NCBI GenBank assembly: GCA_017939795.1
Contig: JAGBAA010000078.1
Location: 1-35,233, forward strand
Reading direction: 5' to 3'
DNA from: Thermoguttaceae bacterium
GTDB taxonomy: Bacteria > Planctomycetota > Planctomycetia > Pirellulales > Thermoguttaceae
DNA length: 35,233 bases
Under the pieces are notes generated by a model. The model did no database searches. It saw nothing but the letters and a program-made list of their open reading frames with translations, and was not told where the DNA came from. A program made the translations under genes and the position numbers. This document shows, in pieces, positions 29,188-35,233 of the stretch; the stretch's first letter is position 1, and every line of letters begins with the position of its first letter.

Positions 29188-30822
29188 ATGAAGATCAAAA
29201 CCATCCTCCCGATCGCCTGCCTTTTTTTCCTGCTGAGTTCGGTTTCTGCCGTCTTTGCGCAGGATGACTCCTACCGGAATTTCCTCAACAATAAAGAACA
29301 GTACATGGTCCCGCTGGCTGACCTGCTCGCGGAAACGGAAAAGGATCTCGGCATTACGATCCAGCAGGGAAAAACACTGGAAGCCGGTTCCGACAAAAAA
29401 GTCGTCATGGCACCGTGGAAATTCTGGGACGATCCGGAGATCCGTCTTGCGTACATCCTGGCTCCGTGCGGTCTGACGTTTGAAAAGGTCGGCGAAAAGA
29501 CCTACCGCATCGTCGAACCGGCCGCTCCGACTGCCGCAGGACCCCGTCCTTTCCTTGAACTGCTCACTGAGATCGAGAAGGAACTCGGCATCACGGTCCA
29601 GCACGGGCGCGGTTTGAACCGCTACTTCGACAGGAAGATCTCCGTGACGCAGTGGAATGCACAGAAGGATCCGGAGATCCGTCTCGCCTTCCTTCTGGCT
29701 CCGCTGGACCTGACGTTTGAGAAGGTCGGCGAGAAGACTTTCCGCGCCTACGAACCGTGGTACTACATGCGTCCGGAAACGGAAGCGAAAGCTCACCTGG
29801 ACCGTCTGAGCCGTCAGTATTCCACGAAGGAACTCTGGGAAACACGCAGATCGACGCTGAAAAGCACGATCATGAAGAAATTCCATCTCGATCCGGTCCC
29901 GCGTGAGGTCCTGAACGCCAACGTTTCGGAAAAACGAGTCTACGATGGATACTCGGTCCGGAATGTCGCGCTTGAGATCCTCCCGGGCTACTTCGCAAAC
30001 GGGAATCTTTACGAACCGCTCACGGAAGGCAAACACCCGATCGTCCTCTGCCCCCACGGTCACGGTGCCCTGGGACGTTTCGGAGATGACCAGCAGATCC
30101 GTGCAGCCGTTCTTGCCCGAATGGGAGCCGTCACGTTCACGTACAGCATGTTCGCATGGCGTGCCGAAGAATCCCCGCTGCCGACGTCGGCTCATGACGA
30201 CACGATCTCCGGCATGATGCAGACGCTGCACACGATCCGCTCGCTCGACTGGCTCGTGACGCTTCCGAATGTCGATCCGAATAAGATCGGCATCACCGGT
30301 GCTTCCGGAGGCGGTACGCAGACGTTCCTCGGGACGGCAGTCGATCCGCGGATCACCGTTTCCGTCCCCGTCGTGATGGTCTCCTCCCACTTCTTCGGCG
30401 GCTGTCCGTGCGAAAGCGGGATCCCCTTCCACGTGCTTCACGGATGCACCTGCAATACGGAAGTCGCGGCAATGGCGGCTCCGCGTCCCATGAAACTCAT
30501 CGCGGTGACGCAGGACTGGACGAAAAACACTCCGGAAGCGGAATTCCCGTACATTCAGAAGATCTACGATTTCTACGGCGCGAAAGAGAACGTGGAATTT
30601 GAGATCTTCAACGAAAAACACGACTACGGCGCGACGAAAAGAAAGGCGATGTATCCGTTCATGGCGAAACACCTTGGACTGGACATGACGCAGGCAGACG
30701 AAACGAAAGCTGTGGTCGAACCCATGGACACGATGCTCTACTGGGGACCGAAACACGTGAACTATCCGAAAAATGCCGTCCAGACGCTTGACGACCTGAA
30801 GAAAGTCTTCTTCACGAAATAG
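29188..30822 (+). CDS. Secreted protein with two STN-like domains and an alpha/beta-hydrolase domain
   Basis: A 544-residue exported protein. A signal peptide (MKIKTILPIACLFFLLSSVSAVFAQ) is followed by two tandem STN-like domains (about 39-112 and 118-190). Both contain an LLxExEKxLGIT block and near-identical DPEIRLA...LTFEKVGEKT...EP endings, so they are an internal duplication. STN domains usually occur at the N-terminus of secretins and TonB receptors. The rest (about 200-544) is an alpha/beta hydrolase of the acetyl-xylan-esterase/prolyl-oligopeptidase type: LCPHGHGALGRFGDD, DWLVTLPNVDPNKIGITGASGGG with nucleophile Ser373, and EKHDYGATKR with candidate His478. A bacterial carbohydrate-ester target is the likeliest, but this is inference. 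It has its own promoter and a strong terminator. Confidence 0.85.
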   Translation: MKIKTILPIACLFFLLSSVSAVFAQDDSYRNFLNNKEQYMVPLADLLAETEKDLGITIQQGKTLEAGSDKKVVMAPWKFWDDPEIRLAYILAPCGLTFEKVGEKTYRIVEPAAPTAAGPRPFLELLTEIEKELGITVQHGRGLNRYFDRKISVTQWNAQKDPEIRLAFLLAPLDLTFEKVGEKTFRAYEPWYYMRPETEAKAHLDRLSRQYSTKELWETRRSTLKSTIMKKFHLDPVPREVLNANVSEKRVYDGYSVRNVALEILPGYFANGNLYEPLTEGKHPIVLCPHGHGALGRFGDDQQIRAAVLARMGAVTFTYSMFAWRAEESPLPTSAHDDTISGMMQTLHTIRSLDWLVTLPNVDPNKIGITGASGGGTQTFLGTAVDPRITVSVPVVMVSSHFFGGCPCESGIPFHVLHGCTCNTEVAAMAAPRPMKLIAVTQDWTKNTPEAEFPYIQKIYDFYGAKENVEFEIFNEKHDYGATKRKAMYPFMAKHLGLDMTQADETKAVVEPMDTMLYWGPKHVNYPKNAVQTLDDLKKVFFTK

Positions 30823-30841
30823 TTTTCGTCCATTCCATTAA

Positions 30842-30888
30842 AAAAACGGAAAGAGAAGCAGGATCCTCCATTTTCTCTTTCCGTTTTT
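30842..30888. terminator. Bidirectional terminator between the STN-esterase and MFS genes
   Basis: A perfect 16-bp inverted repeat (30842-30857 with 30873-30888; core CGGAAAGAGAA/TTCTCTTTCCG) with A and T runs on both sides serves the two convergent genes. Confidence 0.92.
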
Positions 30889-30919
30889 CTTTACCGAACA
30901 GCCCGTTCAGCATCCAGGG

Positions 30920-32395
30920 TCACTTACCGGCTTCCTGAGTTTCCAGTTTCTTTTTTCTTCGGACTTTTTCTTCCGCGACCGCAGCCAGAAGCATGAAGAA
31001 GACCGCGAATCCTCCGCCGATGCACAGCGCGGTAAATCCGCCGTTCCAGCCGCTTTTATCCACGATGACGCCCATCATCCAGTTCGCCAGGATCGCAGTC
31101 CCGAACATGTACCCCCAGAATCCCGTAAATCCGGCAGCCGTTCCGGACGCTTTCTTCGGCGCGATCTCCAGCGCAAGCACGCCCGTAAGCATCACCGGTC
31201 CGTAAATGAGGAAACCGATCGCCAGAAGAGCCATGAAGTCGATCCATTTATGTCCCGGCGGATTCCACCAGTAGACCAGAATGAAGACGACCGTCAAAGC
31301 GGTAAAGAAGATGGCCGTGAGTGCATGACGCCCGCGGAACAGCAGGTCGCTCATCCATCCGCAAAGGAGCGTCCCGGGGATCGCGGCAAATTCGTAAAGG
31401 AAGTACGCTCCGCCAATATCGTGCAGATCGTAGCCTTTGATCTCATTCAGGTAGGTCGGCGCCCAGTCCAAAACACCGTAGCGCAGCATATAGATGAATG
31501 CGTTGGCGATCGCGACATACCAGAGGATCCGATTTCCAAACACGTAGCGGAAAAAGATCTCGCGCGTGGAAAGTTCCTGCTCATCCTTTTCGGAATATTC
31601 CGGCGGGAAGTCATTTTTGTAGACTTCGACAGGCGGAAGTCCGCACGACTGCGGTGTATCGCGGATCAGGAGCCACGCAATGGCGGCAATGCCGAGAGCA
31701 ATGATCGCGGGAAGGTAAAAGACACCGTATTCCCAGCGGGATGCACCGAAAATGGCGACCCCCATCATCGTGATCGGTGCGAGAAGTCCGCCGCCGACAT
31801 TGTGCGCAACATTCCAGAGCGCGACGGTCCTGCCGCGTTCTTTCAGGGAGAACCAGTGCGTCATGACGCGGCCGCACGGAGGCCAGCCGCACCCGCCGAA
31901 CCATCCGATCAGCAGCTGGATCCCAAACCAGACCAGCAGGATGGCGCGAACGGAAAATTCCGGCAATCCAATGTACCGGGTCTCATTTTCCCAGAGCGTC
32001 AGACCGGGGAAACGGATCATCGTTTCGGTCCAGCTCCCCATTCCTTCCGGACGCGCAAACACACCGGCGAGGATCGTGAGGACGGCCGTCAGAAGAAGAC
32101 CGACACTCAGAAAGTTTCTGGCATTGCTCCGGTCAGAAACAGACCCCATGACGAATTTGCTCAGACCATACGCAATGGCGACCCCGGACATCGCAAAACC
32201 AAGCTCGGTTTTGGAGAATCCGCTCTCGACAAGAAACGGTCCGGCAAGCGTAAAGTTCTTGCGCAAAAGATAGTACGCGGCATAGCCAATGAAAATTCCT
32301 GAAAAAACCTGCCAGCGGTACCGCTGATACGCCGTCGGGATCTTCTCTTCCGGCAGCTGCGGTGCAGGAGGCGGGGGAGCTAAAAATGAAAACAT
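30920..32395 (-). CDS. MFS transporter, organophosphate:phosphate antiporter (GlpT/UhpT) type
   Basis: A 491-residue inner-membrane protein with about 12 predicted membrane helices in two halves joined by a charged cytoplasmic loop. The first block, YQRYRWQVFSGIFIGYAAYYLLRKNFTLA, is typical of the organophosphate:Pi antiporter family; GWFGGCGWPPCGRVMTHWF and WNVAHNVGGG also match it. Such carriers exchange sugar phosphates or glycerol-3-phosphate for phosphate. The ATG at 32395 follows AGGAGAA. The C-terminal tail is charged (RRKKKLETQ). No sugar-phosphate enzyme is next to it, so the substrate stays open. It follows the GNAT gene on the same strand after 91 nt. Confidence 0.92.
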   Translation of the reverse strand: MFSFLAPPPPAPQLPEEKIPTAYQRYRWQVFSGIFIGYAAYYLLRKNFTLAGPFLVESGFSKTELGFAMSGVAIAYGLSKFVMGSVSDRSNARNFLSVGLLLTAVLTILAGVFARPEGMGSWTETMIRFPGLTLWENETRYIGLPEFSVRAILLVWFGIQLLIGWFGGCGWPPCGRVMTHWFSLKERGRTVALWNVAHNVGGGLLAPITMMGVAIFGASRWEYGVFYLPAIIALGIAAIAWLLIRDTPQSCGLPPVEVYKNDFPPEYSEKDEQELSTREIFFRYVFGNRILWYVAIANAFIYMLRYGVLDWAPTYLNEIKGYDLHDIGGAYFLYEFAAIPGTLLCGWMSDLLFRGRHALTAIFFTALTVVFILVYWWNPPGHKWIDFMALLAIGFLIYGPVMLTGVLALEIAPKKASGTAAGFTGFWGYMFGTAILANWMMGVIVDKSGWNGGFTALCIGGGFAVFFMLLAAVAEEKVRRKKKLETQEAGK

Positions 32396-32486
32396 GAAAG
32401 TTCTCCTGAATATTTCTAAAATTTAAAATCCGATCCGGGATCTTTCAGAGGATCCAGGATCCGTTCCTCATTGATCCATTTGCTCT

Positions 32487-33044
32487 CTATCTGCGTGTCG
32501 AGGCGACCCGGCTCAAAAGCTGGACCGACTGAAATCCCTCGGAACGGTACAGATGAAGCGCACGCTCATTGCACGCCGTCACTTCCAGATCCGCACGAGT
32601 CAGACCAAAACGCTGGTACCCTTCCAGTGCAAGATGCAGCAGAATGTGCCCGAACCCCTTTCCGCGATGTCTCGGGACCACGCCGACATTCTGGATCGCT
32701 CCGCATCCGCCGGCACTCACCAGCCCCTGGATCGTCGCGCAATACTCCGGATAGTACGCCCCCTTCGGCTGGTAAACGATCAGCCAGGTCGCATCTGGAA
32801 GAAAATTCGGCTTCGACATGATGCTTTCCATCACACGGCGGCATCCTTTGTAGGTCCGGAAATTCTCAAACAGACGGGCATCGATCTCATCGCGGAAACT
32901 CATGTAGTGTGCCGTCGCATGAGCATCCACCAGCGTGGGACTCCATTTTTCAATAAAGTATCCCTCCGGCAGCACCGGCGGTGTGTAGGACCGGCGCCGA
33001 AGATCGATCTCCATCCGATACCGCTGAAATGTTTCCATGAACAT
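32487..33044 (-). CDS. GNAT-family N-acetyltransferase
   Basis: A 185-residue protein with a C-terminal GNAT domain (about 88-180). The acetyl-CoA pyrophosphate loop RHRGKGFG (125-132) follows IQNVGVVP, and the closing TACNERALHLYRSEGFQ block is typical. The N-terminal third is less conserved and may be the substrate-recognition part. The acceptor (protein N-terminus, amine or antibiotic) cannot be read. It starts 20 nt after rimO, so the two are probably co-transcribed. GNAT and RimO both modify translation-related proteins in other bacteria, but a link here is only suggestion. Confidence 0.9.
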   Translation of the reverse strand: MFMETFQRYRMEIDLRRRSYTPPVLPEGYFIEKWSPTLVDAHATAHYMSFRDEIDARLFENFRTYKGCRRVMESIMSKPNFLPDATWLIVYQPKGAYYPEYCATIQGLVSAGGCGAIQNVGVVPRHRGKGFGHILLHLALEGYQRFGLTRADLEVTACNERALHLYRSEGFQSVQLLSRVASTRR

Positions 33045-33064
33045 GACCGCTTACCCGCTTTCTT

Positions 33065-34477
33065 TCACTCCGCTTCCACAGGAACCGCGTACAGATCATA
33101 CTCATCGCAGTCCACGATCTCGCAGAGATAAAATTCTCCGATCGTCAGACCGTTTTCTGCCGTCGCGGACTCTTCATCCACCGTCACGTAAACATTTCCG
33201 TCGATCTCCGGAGCACCAAACTGCGTGTGTCCGACATACGTCCCCGGCTCGGAAAGTTCCGCGTCGATGAGCACCTCCAGACGCTTTCCGACCTGCTTGC
33301 GGGTCCACTCCGCCGAAACGCGCTTCTGGGTCTCGAGCAGCTCATTCGTCCGTTTCAGAGATACCTTGAACGGCACCTGACGCTCCATCTCAGCCGCGGG
33401 AGTTCCCTCTTCCGGAGAGAACTGAAATACGGCGGCGTGCTCGAATTTCTGTTTGCGCAGGAATGCCAGAAGCTCTTCAAATTCCGCCTTCGTCTCTCCA
33501 GGAAATCCCGCGATAAACGCCGTCCGCACCGCAAGTTCCGGGATCCGTTCCCGAAGCCGGGCAAGGAGCGCGAGCGTCTCTTCACGACCCGCGGAACGCC
33601 GCATTTCATGCAGGATCCGGTCATTGATATGCTGGAGCGGCATGTCGATATACGGGACCACTTTCGGAGTCTCGGCAAGTGCGGAGATCAGGTCCTCGCC
33701 AAAATTCTGCGGGTAGAGATACTGTACCCGGATCCAGCGGATCCCGTCCACCTCACTCAAAAGCGGAAGCAGATCCGCAAGCGAGTCATTCGTGCGCGAT
33801 CCGTCCGGATCCCGAAGATCCATTCCGTAAAAGCTCGTGTCCTGCGCGATGAGGATCAGTTCCTTCACTCCGCTTGCGGCAAGCTGACGCGCTTCCTGCA
33901 CGATCTCCGTCATCGGCTTGCTCGTAAATTTTCCGCGAATGTTTGGAATGGCGCAGAACGCACACCGCCGATTGCATCCTTCCGCGATCTTCAGATACGC
34001 AACATGCGGAGGCAAAAGCGGAAAGCGATTCCGGTCCGACGCGATCCCGGGGCACTGCTCAAAATACATTTCTCCAAGCGGTTCCGCTTTTTCTTCCGGA
34101 AGTTCACTATCCGCAGAAGGAAAGACTTTCTTTACGGCTTCCAAAACACTGTCGCGTGAGAAAACATCCAGAAACGCATCGACGGAGGGGCACTGCTTCA
34201 CGAGAGCCTCTTTATCCCGCGAAACAAGACATCCCGCGGCGATCAGACACCGCAGAGCGGAATCCGGATCCTCACGGAGAGCCTCCATCTCATGAATATT
34301 TTCCAGTCCCTCTTCACGCGAAGCCGCCAAAAAACCGCACGTGTTGATGATGACGATCTCTGCGTTTTCCACATCATAGCACGGTTCAAATCCATCCTGA
34401 CGCAAAAGACCGAGCATCTGCTCACTATCGACAAGATTTTTGGGACATCCAAGGGAAATGACGGCACACTTTGGCAT
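33065..34477 (-). CDS. rimO: Ribosomal protein uS12 methylthiotransferase RimO
   Basis: A 470-residue radical-SAM enzyme that methylthiolates an aspartate of ribosomal protein S12. The start at 34477 is chosen because GGAG lies upstream and the MTTase domain begins at once: ISLGCPKNLVDSEQML (Cys11), NTCGFL (Cys47) and AAGCLVS (Cys83) bind the auxiliary 4Fe-4S cluster. The radical-SAM triad CNRRCAFC (Cys168, Cys172, Cys175) follows. RimO-type landmarks are the CPKNLVD start and LLPPHVAYLKIAEGCNR. A TRAM domain ends the protein. A longer frame to 34654 adds 59 residues that do not resemble the family. Confidence 0.95.
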   Translation of the reverse strand: MPKCAVISLGCPKNLVDSEQMLGLLRQDGFEPCYDVENAEIVIINTCGFLAASREEGLENIHEMEALREDPDSALRCLIAAGCLVSRDKEALVKQCPSVDAFLDVFSRDSVLEAVKKVFPSADSELPEEKAEPLGEMYFEQCPGIASDRNRFPLLPPHVAYLKIAEGCNRRCAFCAIPNIRGKFTSKPMTEIVQEARQLAASGVKELILIAQDTSFYGMDLRDPDGSRTNDSLADLLPLLSEVDGIRWIRVQYLYPQNFGEDLISALAETPKVVPYIDMPLQHINDRILHEMRRSAGREETLALLARLRERIPELAVRTAFIAGFPGETKAEFEELLAFLRKQKFEHAAVFQFSPEEGTPAAEMERQVPFKVSLKRTNELLETQKRVSAEWTRKQVGKRLEVLIDAELSEPGTYVGHTQFGAPEIDGNVYVTVDEESATAENGLTIGEFYLCEIVDCDEYDLYAVPVEAE

Positions 34478-34678
34478 GAAAAACTCCGCGAAAGGGAATG
34501 AACTGCAAAAAAGCAAACAAAAAAATTCCAATGGGGCGGCAGGATCCATACACGGCACATAAAAGACCCCAATATTTACCCCAATATTAATAGGATACTC
34601 CAAAAATAAAAATCGAAAAGGCCCCAGAGGGAAGTTTTTGGCAAATTTTGGCAAAAAGAATAAAAAAGAAACAAAAAA
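34478..34678. other. AT-rich region upstream of rimO
   Basis: No gene is seen. It holds a direct repeat (ACCCCAATATT at 34566-34576 and 34578-34588, 12 bp apart), described under findings, and the repeated word TTTTGGCAAA near 34636-34653. No clearly matching promoter pair stands out, though the repeat region has AT-rich boxes on the minus strand. Confidence 0.4.
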
Positions 34679-34715
34679 TTCCCCGTTCCGATAAAAACCT
34701 CATCAAAACGGGGAA
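34679..34715 (-). terminator. Rho-independent terminator of the LexA-like gene
   Basis: A 9-bp stem TTCCCCGTT/AACGGGGAA (34679-34687 with 34707-34715) with a 19-nt loop. On the minus strand it is followed by TTTTTTG and more T-rich sequence. Confidence 0.8.
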
Positions 34716-34796
34716 AATATCCTTCCGGAAACTCAGAAAATTTCCGCTCCTGCATTTCCGGACTTCACGGCTTCCGCTTTCACCAGTTTCCGACGT

Positions 34797-35233
34797 TCAT
34801 CTCTCCAGCTGGAAACCAAAACGCATCACCGACACAAGCACGCCGTAGATACCCGAACACGAATTCTCATACCAGCGCGCGGAACTCCGAAGGATCAGAC
34901 GGTCCCCTTCCGGAGAGCGTTCACACTGCGCAAGCGTAAACTCATTCTCAAAATCGCGAAGGATCACCGTTTCACCAAGGCCCGCATTCCGCGCTCGGCG
35001 TACAAGAAGAAGGTCGCCGCGGCAAAAGGAATACGCGGAATAAAGACTCGAATCCAATACCCGGATCAGGAAAAAATCATCCCCGCTGATCTGGATCTTC
35101 TCGTGCACCTCAAGACGTTCCTCCGGGTCACTGTTCTCCACAAGACGCCCATCCAAAAGACTGCTCAAGACCGGAAGACCGCTCAACCCCTTCTCTCCCC
35201 GGTCCACGAGCATGATCGAACGCGAAAGATTCG
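34797..35233 (-). CDS. LexA/S24 peptidase-like protein, partial, catalytic lysine not evident
   Basis: The frame stays open to the window edge, so the N-terminus, where a helix-turn-helix would be expected, is cut off; an ATG at 35213 is inside the open frame and need not be the start. The visible part reads like the C-terminal half of LexA: GLPVLSSLLDGRLVENS...EERLEVHEKI, then GDDFFLIRVLDSSL, then CRGDLLLVRRARNAGLGETVILR, and it ends in YGVLVSVMR. By position, LexA's cleavage site Ala-Gly is Asp-Gly here, the catalytic Ser of GDSM is kept as DSSL, and the catalytic Lys (DEVTVKR in LexA) is replaced in NEFTLAQ. This alignment is by eye. If right, it is a LexA-like regulator that cannot cleave itself, or an S24-like fold used for another purpose. 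Confidence 0.65.
   Translation of the reverse strand, partial: NLSRSIMLVDRGEKGLSGLPVLSSLLDGRLVENSDPEERLEVHEKIQISGDDFFLIRVLDSSLYSAYSFCRGDLLLVRRARNAGLGETVILRDFENEFTLAQCERSPEGDRLILRSSARWYENSCSGIYGVLVSVMRFGFQLER

Noticed and set aside
28999..30756. 585-codon minus-strand frame opposite the STN-esterase
   Set aside because: Shadow of a well-supported gene; rich in Arg, His and Phe without domains, and its end runs through the promoter region.

Overview
The window looks like a chromosomal piece from a Gram-negative bacterium of the Planctomycetota/PVC type. This placement is inferred from gene content: two secreted DUF1080-type proteins, a LamG-BNR protein, many signal peptides and one lipoprotein, secreted c-type cytochromes, an STN-containing esterase and a very large unrecognised secreted protein. 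No 16S rRNA or ribosomal protein gene is present to confirm it. Promoters are ordinary sigma-70 type (TTGACA-like and TATAAT-like boxes 16-17 bp apart), and most genes have AGGAG-like ribosome binding sites.

Layout. (1) 4-581: the trailing end of a type I-E-like CRISPR array, read left to right, with its last two repeats decayed; the leader and cas genes would lie left of the window. (2) 734-10314: genes for exported proteins on the + strand. These are a LamG/BNR glycan-active protein, an ankyrin-serpin fusion lipoprotein, a GH5-like glycosidase with a carbohydrate-binding-like insertion, and a small DUF1080 protein. The last two have nearly identical promoters and are separated by a 6 x 20 bp tandem repeat. 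(3) 10582-13622: an orphan beta-class DNA methyltransferase and an ABC-F ATPase. (4) 13623-14343: an intergenic block with a large imperfect inverted repeat and a minus-strand tRNA-Val(UAC) with its own promoter and terminator. (5) 14344-21499: a + strand housekeeping run of DUF1080 protein, Memo-family protein, DnaJ-like chaperone, rnpA, yidD, FmdB-type zinc ribbon and uvrA. (6) 21596-28712: minus-strand genes for a large unrecognised secreted protein, an efflux/secretion adaptor without a pump, and a three-gene unit of di-heme peroxidase, Tat-type metallophosphoesterase and mono-heme cytochrome c. (7) 28713-29187: a divergent control region with 10-bp-phased T-tracts and two good promoters. 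(8) 29188-30822: a secreted double-STN/alpha-beta-hydrolase protein. (9) 30920-34477: minus-strand genes for an organophosphate-type MFS transporter, a GNAT acetyltransferase and rimO. (10) 34797-end: a LexA/S24-like gene running off the edge, whose catalytic lysine is not evident.

How the parts fit. The left third and the esterase suggest a polysaccharide-degrading, surface-active lifestyle: LamG/BNR, GH5-like, two DUF1080 proteins and an acyl/acetyl-esterase-like hydrolase. The ankyrin-serpin lipoprotein would add protease inhibition at the envelope. The peroxidase/metallophosphoesterase/cytochrome unit is a plausible periplasmic redox module. The strongest candidate for something undescribed is the ankyrin-serpin lipoprotein, followed by the double-STN esterase, the phased-tract divergent promoter region and the LexA-like protein with a substituted catalytic lysine.
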